Assembly (NCBI RefSeq): GCF_020524165.1 | Contig: NZ_JAIVKU010000006.1 | Location: 124,001-188,000 of the forward strand | Reading direction: 5' to 3' | DNA from: Guptibacillus hwajinpoensis | Lineage (GTDB): Bacteria; Bacillota; Bacilli; Bacillales; Guptibacillaceae | DNA length: 64,000 nt | In this document: positions 1 to 8,772 of the stretch, in pieces | Layout of the letters: every line of letters starts with the position of its first letter | Position numbering within the stretch: position 1 is the stretch's first letter | Translations under genes and position numbers: made by a program | Notes under the pieces: model-generated | The model's database searches: none | What the model was told of the DNA's origin: nothing | Seen by the model: the letters and a program-made list of their open reading frames with translations, nothing else

Positions 1-252
1 GCCCAAAAAGGACTTGCACTTGAAACGTTTGTGACACAAAAAGGTCTTGATATGAAACAATCCGCTGCAATTGGAGATAACTATAATGATATTTCCATGT
101 TTAAAAAAGCGTCTTATGCCATTGCGATGGGAAATGCGGATGAGAAAATCAAAAAACAAGTTTCGTTTGTTACGAAGAGCAATGAAGATGACGGTGTTGC
201 CCATGCCATCTATAAATTAATGGACGAAGATCTCCTATCTAAATCTAATTAA
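1..252 (+). CDS. Cof-type HAD-IIB phosphatase, C-terminal end (partial)
   Basis: Only the last 83 residues are present; the reading frame is open from base 1. The stretch GDNYNDISMF with the following AIAMGNA is HAD motif IV of the Cof/YitU/YwpJ sugar-phosphatase group, which holds the Mg-binding acidic residues. Such enzymes are cytosolic and dephosphorylate sugar phosphates, FMN precursors or similar small molecules; the exact substrate cannot be told. The C-terminus looks complete. The GTG at 31 is an internal codon and not the start. Confidence 0.85.
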   Translation, partial: AQKGLALETFVTQKGLDMKQSAAIGDNYNDISMFKKASYAIAMGNADEKIKKQVSFVTKSNEDDGVAHAIYKLMDEDLLSKSN

Positions 253-392
253 GATAATGCTCATAAGAAGTTTAAATTTTTTTACAACGGGAACCTTTTC
301 TACAGGAAGGGATTCCCAGATTCAATAGAGGTTTTCCGGACCCTTGTTCGCGCAGTCTTTGAAATACTCTGCTAAAGGAGCTGGAAAAGGAA

Positions 393-644
393 ATGATAAA
401 ACCAACAGAAATTGAAGAAAAAGCAACATGCAGGATGTGTGAGACAGAGTATACGTGGTATATTCCGATTGCGAAAGAAAATGTTCATGACAATGATCGG
501 GTTGAAGCAACGGGTATCACGACGAAAAGCAGTCAGGCACCAATTGTCGAACTTCATGTACTTTCTGAATGCCCTGTATGTGGTATTCTTAATCGCTTTG
601 ATCACAGCTACGATCGTACAAATGTCTATGTGGAAAGTTCATAA
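393..644 (+). CDS. Small protein with two CxxC pairs (probable zinc ribbon)
   Basis: An 83-residue hydrophilic protein of unknown function. Two pairs of cysteines, CRMC near residue 14 and CPVC near residue 60, are spaced as in a zinc ribbon, so metal binding is likely but inferred. An AAAGGAG at 374-380 and a purine-rich stretch just before the ATG support the start. It stands alone, with a terminator directly after it. Confidence 0.6.
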   Translation: MIKPTEIEEKATCRMCETEYTWYIPIAKENVHDNDRVEATGITTKSSQAPIVELHVLSECPVCGILNRFDHSYDRTNVYVESS

Positions 645-656
645 ATAGGATAATGA

Positions 657-684
657 GCCAGCAGAGTATCTGCTGGCTTTTTTT
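657..684 (+). terminator. Rho-independent terminator after the CxxC protein
   Basis: GCCAGCAGA and TCTGCTGGC pair around a short loop and are followed by a run of eight T. Confidence 0.85.
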
Positions 685-837
685 AATGAAAAGAAATGGA
701 ATATTTTAATTTAGGCATCCCTTGAAAGAGTTGCGGTTCTTTTGTAGAACATATAGAGGAGATCAGGATAGACAGGTTCTAAAATAATGATTTGCTCGTA
801 CTATTGATAAAGAGGTCGTATCGGAAGGAGAATGAAG

Positions 838-2106
838 ATGAAGAAACGCATAATCTGGATCATTCTAGGATTCTCCATCTACGCCCTAATCTTGGGGCTC
901 TATTTGTTTAAATGGGCGGACTTTGGAGTTCCTGAAGCATACAGGGGAACAGCAGCAGATCCAGCCACCTTTATGACAGCCAGGCAGTTAGAACTATCAG
1001 AAGAGTACTCGCGTTACAGAAGTTTTTTATCTTTTATTGCGATTCCCTATGAATGGATGATTTATTTAGGCGTTCTTGGCTTTGGTTTATCAAAGTTGTT
1101 TAAACAATTTAGTGAAGGGATTTCAAGAAGAAGTGTCGTTGTTGTTCCGATGTATTTGCTCCTATTAACGACATTTACATGGTTGCTCACATTTCCTCTC
1201 CATTATTGGGCGAGGTCACTTTCAGTTAAATACGGCATCAACACACAATCATTCTCTGGATGGATGAAAGATGAAATGATATCCTTTTGGATTGATATCC
1301 TATTAACCTCCCTTGTTATTGGTGTTCTTTATGCGTTAATGAAACGTTATAAGAAAAAGTGGTGGTTAATGGCATGGGGGTTAATGGTTCCGTACCTTGC
1401 ATTTATGATGTACATTCAGCCTGTTGTAATTGATCCTCTCTACAATGATTTTACGTCTCTGACAGATAAAGCGTTAGAAGAAGAGATTCTTACCATGGCC
1501 GATCGTGCTGATATTCCAGCGAGCCGGGTATTTGAAGTCAATATGTCAGAAAAAACAAATGCAATGAATGCTTACGTATCTGGAATTGGTTCAAATTTAA
1601 GAATTGTGCTTTGGGATACCACGTTAAGTAAGCTAGATGATGATGAAGTGCTGTTTATTATGGCGCATGAAATGGGTCATTATGTCATGAACCATTTATA
1701 TGGAAATTTAGTTGGAGCGCTTGCAACGAGCTTTATTGGTTTGTATCTTGCTTACAGACTTCTCAGAGTGATGGTACAAAAATGGGGCGATTCATGGGGC
1801 GTTACTTCGGAATCAGATCTTACCTCATTACCAGCCCTATTTCTGCTTTTCTCCCTTATGTCTTTCATCGCCAGCCCTGTTGAACTTGCGGTTTCTCGTC
1901 ATGCTGAAATGAATGCAGATGCGTATGCTATCGAAATGACTCATGATGTTGATGCGGCGATTGGCTCTTTTCAAACGTTAACAGTGAACAGTCTGAATGA
2001 AGTAAATCCCCCTTTTATTGTGAAATATTTTAAATACGGCCATCCTACCATGATGGAGCGATTAATTATGTTAAATGAATATGAAAAAGACGATCCCGAT
2101 AAGTAA
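838..2106 (+). CDS. M48 family (Ste24/YhfN-like) membrane metalloprotease
   Basis: A 422-residue integral membrane zinc protease. The catalytic HEMGH sits at about residue 277, and the third zinc ligand is probably the Glu of RHAEMNAD at about residue 357. Hydrophobic segments flank it at about residues 5-25, 60-80, 100-120, 145-165, 175-195, 290-310 and 330-350. Family knowledge: CaaX-type M48 proteases act in membrane protein quality control in bacteria. The frame opens with an ATG at 832, but the GGAAGGAG at 823-830 is well spaced only for the ATG at 838. B. subtilis YhfN is the likely counterpart. Confidence 0.88.
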   Translation: MKKRIIWIILGFSIYALILGLYLFKWADFGVPEAYRGTAADPATFMTARQLELSEEYSRYRSFLSFIAIPYEWMIYLGVLGFGLSKLFKQFSEGISRRSVVVVPMYLLLLTTFTWLLTFPLHYWARSLSVKYGINTQSFSGWMKDEMISFWIDILLTSLVIGVLYALMKRYKKKWWLMAWGLMVPYLAFMMYIQPVVIDPLYNDFTSLTDKALEEEILTMADRADIPASRVFEVNMSEKTNAMNAYVSGIGSNLRIVLWDTTLSKLDDDEVLFIMAHEMGHYVMNHLYGNLVGALATSFIGLYLAYRLLRVMVQKWGDSWGVTSESDLTSLPALFLLFSLMSFIASPVELAVSRHAEMNADAYAIEMTHDVDAAIGSFQTLTVNSLNEVNPPFIVKYFKYGHPTMMERLIMLNEYEKDDPDK

Positions 2107-2123
2107 GGGATCGTTTTTTTTTG
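2091..2123 (+). terminator. Terminator overlapping the stop of the M48 protease gene
   Basis: ACGATCCC pairs with GGGATCGT across the stop codon and a T run follows. Confidence 0.85.
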
Positions 2124-2309
2124 TGAATAAAGAATGGCTTGAAGGGTAACCTGTTTTGAGGAACTTATACTCCTTCGTAACAGAACCTTCACTTTATGAA
2201 AAGAGAAAGATAGTATAGGATGAAGAGTGAGTAAGAATGAAGAGTATGTGATAGGAATCCTTTAAATTGAGGGTTCCTATTGATTAATGATCATGATGAG
2301 GTGACAAAC

Positions 2310-2696
2310 GTGAACGAGGAGATTAAGAGAGTACTTGATGCTGGGATATATGGAGCACCAGAATTAAAGCCAGCCGAGAAAGCTTTATTCTTATCAACAT
2401 TTAGAGAGCGAGTCTACATTGCTCTGACGAAGAGACAGGTCGCACAGAACAATGTGTATCAAGAAGTGAAGCAAGAAATGAGACAAATTCGAAATGGAAT
2501 TCTTTATTTAAATGGAGATCTATCCTATTCCATCCTTTCAAAATATATTAAAGAAGCGAGCAATCATTCTCTTTCATTTACGATTGTGAATGACAAAGAA
2601 ACGGACACCCCACTCGGCCTCGTTCTAGCTTCAAAACAGAATGCGGTGGAGCGAGAAGAAATCTTTGTTCGTGATGATCGCTTTTCACTGGAGTAG
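2310..2696 (+). CDS. yueI: YueI family protein (DUF1694)
   Basis: A 128-residue cytosolic protein matching the YueI/DUF1694 family: the region IYGAPELKPAEK...LSTFRERV is its hallmark. The function is unknown in the family. The open frame begins with TTG at 2280, but GAGGTGA at 2298-2304 fits a GTG start at 2310. The thioredoxin gene begins 3 nt after its stop, so the two are co-transcribed. Confidence 0.82.
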   Translation: MNEEIKRVLDAGIYGAPELKPAEKALFLSTFRERVYIALTKRQVAQNNVYQEVKQEMRQIRNGILYLNGDLSYSILSKYIKEASNHSLSFTIVNDKETDTPLGLVLASKQNAVEREEIFVRDDRFSLE

Positions 2697-2699
2697 TGT

Positions 2700-3236
2700 A
2701 TGAAGAAAAAAGATCGGATGAAAATGATTAAGAAGTTTGTATTGGTTGTTCTGGCCGTTGCCCTTGGTTGGGGGATCTATAATACGGTAATCGCTGACCG
2801 AAGTGTTGGCACGGAGGTTGGGGATAAGGCAGCTGATTTCTCGCTTGAAACCATGGATGGCAAAGAAGTCAGTCTCTCAGATTATGAAGGAAAGCCTGTT
2901 TTCTTGAACTTCTGGGCAACGTGGTGTCCGCCGTGTGAAGAAGAAATGCCCGATATCCAAAAGTTTTCAGATGTGCACGGAGAGGAAGTAACAGTCCTAT
3001 CCGTTAATTTTACAAAGTTTGAACCAAATAAAGAAGCGATTCCTGAATTTGTTGAATCGCATAAGCTGACGTTTCCCATTCTGATGGATCGAGAAGGCAA
3101 CGTTGGGGAGAACCTTTATCAGGTTATTTCGATGCCAACGTCCTATATGATAGATAGCGAAGGTGTTATTCGTGAGAAACGCGTTGGACCACTAACGTTA
3201 AAGGATATGGAAGTATGGCTTGATAAGGTGAAATAA
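2700..3236 (+). CDS. TlpA/ResA-like membrane-anchored thioredoxin
   Basis: A 178-residue thiol-disulfide oxidoreductase. A single hydrophobic segment at residues 10-28 anchors it to the membrane with the thioredoxin domain outside. The active site WCPPC has Cys76 and Cys79, and the cis-Pro loop MPTSY is present. Family knowledge: ResA, StoA and YneN reduce apocytochrome c or cortex-synthesis proteins outside the membrane. Which of these roles applies is not visible. The GGAG 7 nt upstream supports ATG 2700; an ATG at 2718 is a weaker alternative. Confidence 0.88.
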   Translation: MKKKDRMKMIKKFVLVVLAVALGWGIYNTVIADRSVGTEVGDKAADFSLETMDGKEVSLSDYEGKPVFLNFWATWCPPCEEEMPDIQKFSDVHGEEVTVLSVNFTKFEPNKEAIPEFVESHKLTFPILMDREGNVGENLYQVISMPTSYMIDSEGVIREKRVGPLTLKDMEVWLDKVK

Positions 3237-3274
3237 AAAAATGACGGTCTCGTAACGGAGGCCGTCATTTTTTG
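3235..3274 (+). terminator. Terminator, usable on both strands
   Basis: ATGACGG(T)CTC and GAG(G)CCGTCAT form a stem flanked by A7 on the left and T6 on the right, so it can end both the thioredoxin operon and the convergent DUF2254 gene. Confidence 0.85.
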
Positions 3275-3290
3275 TTGTAGAAAGTGAAGG

Positions 3291-4628
3291 TTATTGATGT
3301 GAGATAGGCTGATAAGCGTCTTGAAAGCCTGTTGCCTTGGCTAGTCTTTCAAGCTTTTCATTAATATAGCGGTGATCAAATTTATCGAGAACTTTAGGGT
3401 CGAAGCCTCTAATAACAAATTGCCCAAACTCCCAAATGGTTTCGTGTGTATCATGTTTATTTCCATCAGCAGCTAATACTAACGAATGAAGAATGGATCC
3501 TAGAACGGATACGTCTTCCTTAGCATAGTGTCTGATCTGATAGAAGCTTTTATAAAGGTACGTGTCGTATGTGATAGGATTTGTAATTACCCGCAGGTTT
3601 TTTTGATCGTCATGATAGAGCGGATGAGGAATGTGTTTTTGACCAAGACGTGACAAGACTCTTCCTAAACGATTAATACAATTAATCGCTGTGTTAGGGT
3701 CGTTGATTCCTGGTGAAATGGCTCTCAAGGCAATTTCAACAAGCTTTTGGATGCCGTATTCAATATCTTGGTCCGTTGTTCGTTCTGTTCCAAGAGAGAG
3801 CGTATTAAGAAGTATTTGTTCATTTGGAGCATGATCAGCTGTAGACCAATAGGAAAATATGATGGTTCCTTCATCCACATATTCACCAATATCACGCTCA
3901 AGACGAATAATGAAATCCTGTCTCGTTGCAATTGAAATTAAATCAGGCAAATCGATATTTTGTAAATATCCTGATTTTGTGGATCGGATCGATATCGGAT
4001 TTTTCATTTTTATCTCATCAAGTTCCCACGAGTCCCAGGAAGCGATGTTGCCTTGATTCGCTTCTTCAAAGTCTAGAAAAGTACGATCAATTGTTGTTAA
4101 TGTGTTTAGTGTAATGTGTTGAATTAAATTGCCGACAAGAATCCAATTCGAAACGTGATGAATGAAGAAGACAAAATAGGCAACACAGACAATGGCATAA
4201 ATGACTGCAAAAACGGGTGAAAGATAGACAACATCGTCGTGGCTGCTTTGTTCAATTAGAAGAAGAAGAATAATGAAATAGATAATGCCCCCAACAAAAA
4301 TCCCAAGAACTCTTTTGGTAATGCGGTCTGTAATAAAATTCTGGAGGGTCCTTGGTGAGAAATTAGATAAGTACGTGGTAAGTACAACCATGATGGTTGA
4401 GAATGTAATGGTCGTCATTGTTAACATAGAGGAGACGAGGGTGCTTAGAATTGTTACGCTTGTGTCATATGTGGCAAAGAAAAAATAAGGAAGAACAACG
4501 GCCTCTCCTTGAATGACCGTACGATCGATAATGAGCGTGAGGATGGCAGCAAGAAAGGCCCCAACACCATAGAATGTTGGGATAAACCAGAAGCTTGATT
4601 GTATTCGCTTAAACTTATTATGCTCCAT
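3291..4628 (-). CDS. DUF2254 membrane protein
   Basis: A 445-residue protein with four or five hydrophobic segments in the first 175 residues (about 15-35, 55-80, 105-125, 135-165) and a long soluble C-terminal half. The pattern, including the FSPRTLQNF segment and the SPGINDPNTA motif near residue 303, is typical of the DUF2254 family, whose function is unknown. A GGGGAT precedes the ATG. Transcribed alone, facing away from the following small gene. Confidence 0.82.
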   Translation of the reverse strand: MEHNKFKRIQSSFWFIPTFYGVGAFLAAILTLIIDRTVIQGEAVVLPYFFFATYDTSVTILSTLVSSMLTMTTITFSTIMVVLTTYLSNFSPRTLQNFITDRITKRVLGIFVGGIIYFIILLLLIEQSSHDDVVYLSPVFAVIYAIVCVAYFVFFIHHVSNWILVGNLIQHITLNTLTTIDRTFLDFEEANQGNIASWDSWELDEIKMKNPISIRSTKSGYLQNIDLPDLISIATRQDFIIRLERDIGEYVDEGTIIFSYWSTADHAPNEQILLNTLSLGTERTTDQDIEYGIQKLVEIALRAISPGINDPNTAINCINRLGRVLSRLGQKHIPHPLYHDDQKNLRVITNPITYDTYLYKSFYQIRHYAKEDVSVLGSILHSLVLAADGNKHDTHETIWEFGQFVIRGFDPKVLDKFDHRYINEKLERLAKATGFQDAYQPISHQ

Positions 4629-4785
4629 ATCCCCTTTGCCTCCAAATAGAAAGATTAAGGATAGTATGTGAAGATATGGTTATCTTTCATACATGTTATT
4701 GTCTAGAAAAATAGTGAAAAAGGGAATGAAGTAGGCTGAATGGAGGGTATAGAGAAAATATAGCAAATCAAAGGAGGACAAACAG

Positions 4786-4959
4786 ATGAAGATAGAGCGG
4801 ACGGGCATCATTGAAAATTTCTCCGAAAAAAGATATGAATATTGGATCGTTGTGAATGAAGATGTGAAAATCATGGTTTCATGGATTAGTTGGGATGTGC
4901 CACAAGAACAAATTAATCATTGGATGGAAGAAATAGAGATGTCAGGCTCCTCTTCTTGA
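4786..4959 (+). CDS. Small uncharacterised protein (57 aa)
   Basis: A short frame opening MKIERTGIIENFSEKRYEYW and ending MSGSSS. It has a very strong AAAGGAGG at 4770-4777 with 8 nt to the ATG, which is the main reason to call it real. It is hydrophilic and acidic with several Trp. No homologue is recognised. Confidence 0.6.
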   Translation: MKIERTGIIENFSEKRYEYWIVVNEDVKIMVSWISWDVPQEQINHWMEEIEMSGSSS

Positions 4960-5027
4960 ATCTCTTCTGGGCACAAGCGATTTAAGAGTGGATTGGTAGG
5001 AATACTGGTTTAATAAATATGGAAAGG

Positions 5028-5246
5028 TTACAGCTCATCATGAGGTGAAGAATCATTTCTTAGTGAAATATTTTCTTTTTCCATTTTCCTTTTAACAATC
5101 TCTTTTGGTTCCCAACAGTTAAACTGGTAGGTAGGCTTCGTTTCAAATCCCAGTCTCACACAGCGATAAGTCGTTCCAGCTTTTTTTACAACTTCAAAAT
5201 GTCTACAAGTAGCACAACAGTGAAAACGAGAATAGCGACCATTCAT
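5028..5246 (-). CDS. Small Cys-rich protein, coupled to the phosphatase gene
   Basis: A 72-residue basic protein with CCATC near residue 10, YRC near 28 and NCW near 43, which together could hold a metal ion. The ATG overlaps the TGA of the histidine phosphatase gene (ATGA), so it should be translated by coupling. Function unknown. Confidence 0.62.
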   Translation of the reverse strand: MNGRYSRFHCCATCRHFEVVKKAGTTYRCVRLGFETKPTYQFNCWEPKEIVKRKMEKENISLRNDSSPHDEL

Positions 5247-5806
5247 TGTAGGGAATCCTTTTTTAGTGTCACATTTTCAAGGGATTCGATCTCATCCCTT
5301 TGAAAAGTAAGGCAGTAAATTTCAGGGTTTCTAAGAGCTTTCCATGTGTTAAAGTCAAAAGTAGGATCGAAATGATGCAACATTAAGGTTAATAGATTTC
5401 CGTGAGTCATTAAAAGACCATATTCTTTTGTATCGCGAAGCGCATCGCTTATCGACGCAATCCCTCGAGAAGCAGCTTCTTGACTCGATTCGCCACCAGG
5501 CATGGTATAGGAATGATCGTTGAACGTTTTCTCTAATTCTTCTAGCCAGTTTTTGATTGGTTCACCAGATAACCTTCTTTCTTCTAAACGCTCATCCAAT
5601 GTAATCGATTTGTCCAGTTGAAGTGCAAGCGGCTCAATAGATTGGACAGCACGTCTATAAGGAGAACTATACAACCGATCGAATGGAATAGATTCAAGGG
5701 TTTGGGCTAGCTGTATGGATTGATTACGACCTTCTCTTGTTAATGAAGCAGTAGGTTCCTGTCCAGTTGCCTGGCAATGTCTTACGAGATATATATTTTT
5801 CTTCAT
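5243..5806 (-). CDS. Histidine phosphatase family protein
   Basis: A 187-residue cytosolic phosphatase of the phosphoglycerate-mutase-like fold. The N-terminal YLVRHCQATG carries the phosphoacceptor His in an RHC rather than the usual RHG form; the second catalytic His lies in LMTHGN near residue 152. An upstream extension to 5860 is open, but GGGAGAG before the ATG at 5806 and the family N-terminus support the shorter form. Substrate unknown. Forms a two-gene unit with the downstream Cys-rich gene. Confidence 0.85.
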   Translation of the reverse strand: MKKNIYLVRHCQATGQEPTASLTREGRNQSIQLAQTLESIPFDRLYSSPYRRAVQSIEPLALQLDKSITLDERLEERRLSGEPIKNWLEELEKTFNDHSYTMPGGESSQEAASRGIASISDALRDTKEYGLLMTHGNLLTLMLHHFDPTFDFNTWKALRNPEIYCLTFQRDEIESLENVTLKKDSLQ

Positions 5807-5891
5807 CGTTGTCACTCTCCCATCATGGTAAATAACGCTATGATCGATTTTAACATTCAAACGAATGTGTTGGAAATCATTTGGAGAATAT

Positions 5892-5920
5892 TGAAACTTT
5901 TTTGTTAGCTTAGTCGTTAT
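5892..5920 (+). promoter_or_regulatory. ECF-type promoter-like sequence
   Basis: TGAAAC at 5892-5897, 17 nt, then CGTTAT at 5915-5920. This resembles the SigW/SigM/SigX class of B. subtilis. It points toward the acetyltransferase gene, with a terminator-like hairpin in between. Confidence 0.4.
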
Positions 5921-5960
5921 AAGAGAGACCCCTTTTTTAAAAGATGTTTTACTCCCTGTT

Positions 5961-6000
5961 TGCTTAAAGAATGGCTAGCTATTCTTTAAGCATTTTTTTT
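5961..6000 (+). terminator. Strong hairpin with T run between divergent genes
   Basis: A perfect 12-bp stem (TGCTTAAAGAAT with ATTCTTTAAGCA) followed by CA and T8. It lies between the minus-strand phosphatase and the plus-strand acetyltransferase, so it can only end a short plus-strand transcript or act as an attenuator. Confidence 0.7.
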
Positions 6001-6049
6001 CATGAATGCGTGTGCATCTTAAGGAAAGTGTTAAATTGGAGTGAGTTAA

Positions 6050-6589
6050 ATGGAAAGCTTTCCAGAGCTAGTAACGAAGCGATTAAGGCTAAGACAATTA
6101 AGAGAAGCAGATGCTTCTATCCTCCTGTCCATTTTTTCGAATCCCCATACAATGAAGTACTATGGCAGTGAAAGAATGACGGGAATGGAAGAAGTCGAAG
6201 GAATGTTAATGAGTTTTAAGAAAGGTTTTGAACAAAAGCAGGTTTTTCGTTTTGGAATCGAATTGAAGAAGAGTGGGGAACTAATCGGGACTTGTGGTTT
6301 TCATAACTGGGCAAAGCGAGTGAATCGCATTGAGATGGGGTATGAACTTGAACAACAAAAAGAAGGCAATGGTTACATGTCTGAAGCACTATCAGCCATC
6401 ATCCCCTTCGCCTTTCAAGAATTGGAAGTTCACCGAATTGGCGCATTGATCCACCCGAATAATGCTTCTTCTAGAAAACTAGTAAAGAAGCTAGGATTCC
6501 GTGAAGAGGGGATCCTGCGCGACTATGTGTATGCTGGGGGAGAGTATATGGACTTAATCATGCACTCTTTGCTCGAAAACGAATGGTAG
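6050..6589 (+). CDS. GNAT acetyltransferase, RimJ/RimL type
   Basis: A 179-residue acetyl-CoA dependent N-acetyltransferase. It opens with the TKRLRLRQL pattern of the RimJ/RimL subgroup, has the GYELEQQKEGNGYMSEA acetyl-CoA loop around residues 98-113 and the HPNNASSRKLVKKLGF segment near 138-153. Such enzymes acetylate protein N-termini or small amines; the substrate is unknown. GGAG at 6038-6041 supports the start. A paralogue lies at 28865-29404. Confidence 0.86.
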   Translation: MESFPELVTKRLRLRQLREADASILLSIFSNPHTMKYYGSERMTGMEEVEGMLMSFKKGFEQKQVFRFGIELKKSGELIGTCGFHNWAKRVNRIEMGYELEQQKEGNGYMSEALSAIIPFAFQELEVHRIGALIHPNNASSRKLVKKLGFREEGILRDYVYAGGEYMDLIMHSLLENEW

Positions 6590-6623
6590 TGCCGTAACAT
6601 CTTTAAAGATCTAACTCATTTAT

Positions 6624-6656
6624 CTAAGGAGGAGCAAAACGTATTCTCCTCCTTAG
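6624..6656. terminator. Hairpin between convergent genes
   Basis: CTAAGGAGGAG pairs with CTCCTCCTTAG around an 11-nt loop. No strong T run on either side, but the position between convergent stops suggests a terminator. Confidence 0.5.
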
Positions 6657-6663
6657 GTTCAAA

Positions 6664-8163
6664 TTACAATACTGGTGAGAAAAGTCTTGCGAAAGATTCT
6701 TTGATACGATGTTTGAGCCCGCGTTTTTGATAGGAATCTTTTGTTACCTTGATGGAATCATTAAGGTCATTTTGGTAGGCTTCTACCAGGTCGTGAACTG
6801 TACTTGATTGAAATAAGAACATATTCACTTCAAAGTTTAAATTAAGTGAGCGCATATCCATATTCGCAGTGCCGATTGTTGCCAGATCATCATCAACAAT
6901 CATTATTTTTTGGTGCAAGAATCCTTTTCGGTACATGTATATTTCCACTCCGTAATCAAGAAGCTCTGAAAAGTAAGATCTTGTACCATATTGCGTAAGA
7001 AAACCATCACTTATTTCAGGAACGATGAGCCTTACTTCGATGCCTCTCATAGAAGCCATAGCCAATGCGGTACGAATCGCTTTATTAGGTACAAAGTATG
7101 GGGTGGCAATCCAGACCCGTTTGGTTGCTGAAGTAATCAAGCTGAAATACAAATCCGACATAGCTCCTCGTTTCGTATCAGGACCACTTGCAACGAGCTG
7201 TGCGCCTCCATCACCTTCAACGTCATAAGTTTCAAGATATTTGCCTGATAGCAAATCCTCTCCACACATATAGGACCAGTCCATTAGGAAAACGCCGTGA
7301 AGAGCAGAAAGAACCTCTCCTTTAACGAGAAGGTGAGTATCACGCCAGAAACGCATCGAGTTCATATCTCCTGCGTATTCATCACCGATGTTTAGTCCAC
7401 CTACAAATCCTACTTTTCCATCAATAACAATGATTTTACGATGGTTTCTGAAGTTAATGGTTTGATTCACGAAACCATATTTAATGGGCAAAAATTGCTG
7501 AACACGTGCGCCGGCTTCTCTTAATGCAGTCTTAGAAGCTCGTGAAAGGTTGTGACTTCCAATTGAATCATAAAGAACACGCACTTCAACACCTTGTTTC
7601 GCTTTTTTGACGAGTAAATCAATGATGGAAAGCCCTAGCTCATCTGATCGAAAGGTGTAGTATTCCATGTGTATATACGTTTCGGCCTTTTCAATTTCGT
7701 CTTTAATGGCCGTAAATGTTTCTCTACCATTTAGTAAAAGCTTTGTTGTCGACCTTAGACTAATAGGACTTGCCACCATTGTAGCAATTAAATTTGAAAA
7801 ATTTTGATTACGCTCACTTAATTCGTGCCATTTTTCAGCAGCAGGGAAATTTACATATTTCTGAAAAAACTCAAGTCCATTGGTGCGCTTCTCTTTAAAT
7901 AAATGCCCTTTTACTTCTAGTTGACCAGAGAATAAAAAGAAAACATAACCGACGATAGGAAAGAAAATTAAAACATAAATCCATAATAGCGATTTGTAGG
8001 GAGATCTTCCTTCAAGGAGAAGAACGAATAAAATCGAAAGTAAAATAGCGACATAAAGAATTCCCGCTCCCCATTTCCAAATAGGTGATAACGAAGTAAA
8101 CAGAATGATCGAAATAGATGTTGTCATTAGAAGGAAGAAAAGAATTTGTCTTGCTTGTTTCAT
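6664..8163 (-). CDS. cls: Cardiolipin synthase
   Basis: A 499-residue membrane phospholipase-D-type enzyme that joins two phosphatidylglycerols to give cardiolipin and glycerol. Two hydrophobic segments at about 5-25 and 30-75 are followed by two HKD motifs: HRKIIVID at about residue 241 and HQKIMIVDD at about residue 417, each with the downstream GG or GTAN element. The length matches ClsA/YwnE. A GTG at 8175 is in frame, but the GAGGTGG upstream fits ATG 8163 better. Confidence 0.93.
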   Translation of the reverse strand: MKQARQILFFLLMTTSISIILFTSLSPIWKWGAGILYVAILLSILFVLLLEGRSPYKSLLWIYVLIFFPIVGYVFFLFSGQLEVKGHLFKEKRTNGLEFFQKYVNFPAAEKWHELSERNQNFSNLIATMVASPISLRSTTKLLLNGRETFTAIKDEIEKAETYIHMEYYTFRSDELGLSIIDLLVKKAKQGVEVRVLYDSIGSHNLSRASKTALREAGARVQQFLPIKYGFVNQTINFRNHRKIIVIDGKVGFVGGLNIGDEYAGDMNSMRFWRDTHLLVKGEVLSALHGVFLMDWSYMCGEDLLSGKYLETYDVEGDGGAQLVASGPDTKRGAMSDLYFSLITSATKRVWIATPYFVPNKAIRTALAMASMRGIEVRLIVPEISDGFLTQYGTRSYFSELLDYGVEIYMYRKGFLHQKIMIVDDDLATIGTANMDMRSLNLNFEVNMFLFQSSTVHDLVEAYQNDLNDSIKVTKDSYQKRGLKHRIKESFARLFSPVL

Positions 8164-8191
8164 AGTGTAGCCCACCTCATTTGAATTTGGC

Positions 8192-8220
8192 CAAAAAAAG
8201 TAAGGGCATCGCCCTTACTC
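8192..8220 (-). terminator. Terminator of the DUF948 gene
   Basis: On the minus strand AGTAAGGGC pairs with GCCCTTACT and is followed by T7. The stem overlaps the TAA of the gene. Confidence 0.85.
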
Positions 8221-8622
8221 CGCATGTTTAGATTTACGCTTTACGCGGTAGCGTCCCCATAAATCAATAAGCTGATCCCCGATTTCGACTAGTTGGGAAT
8301 CTCTTGTTTCACGCTGTGGATTAGGGGTGTTTTTAATGGAGGACACCAGTCTTTTAAAAGGCTCTGGTGAGGATTTTGCCGTTTGAATAACACCTTGTAC
8401 GGTTTCTTTCTTCGTTTGAATACCTTCTGAAATAGATGCTGTCGTTGCTGTAAGTTTGTTTGTTTCGTCATTAATTCGATCAACTTTCTCTTGAAACCTT
8501 GCTGCGGTTTCTGATAAATCCGTTAATGATTTTTTTGTTTCTTTCATATTTTTTACTGCTATGTATCCTAAATAAATAATGGAAAGAACAACAATTGCAA
8601 TGCTAATGTAGACGATAACCAT
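8215..8622 (-). CDS. DUF948 protein (YtxG-like)
   Basis: A 135-residue protein with one N-terminal membrane segment (about residues 2-22) and a long amphipathic helix (about 28-85) rich in Lys, Glu and Thr, the layout of DUF948. B. subtilis YtxG, a general stress protein, belongs here. AGGAGGG 8 nt upstream fixes the start. Its own terminator separates it from cls. Confidence 0.78.
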   Translation of the reverse strand: MVIVYISIAIVVLSIIYLGYIAVKNMKETKKSLTDLSETAARFQEKVDRINDETNKLTATTASISEGIQTKKETVQGVIQTAKSSPEPFKRLVSSIKNTPNPQRETRDSQLVEIGDQLIDLWGRYRVKRKSKHAE

Positions 8623-8718
8623 ATGATAACCCTCCTATTTACGACTATAAGTTAATATTCTCTTACCCTTAACAGGCTATACGCAAACAAATTGTTGCGA
8701 AATTAATTTGCAGAAAAT

Positions 8719-8747
8719 TGAAACGCTTGGATTGTGTGAAACGTATT
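8719..8747 (+). promoter_or_regulatory. ECF-type promoter-like sequence before the AIM24 gene
   Basis: TGAAAC at 8719-8724, 17 nt, then CGTATT at 8742-8747, about 26 nt before the start codon. Same layout as the sites at 5892 and before sigX. Confidence 0.45.
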
Positions 8748-8772
8748 CAATAACGAGAAGGAGAGATGAAAC

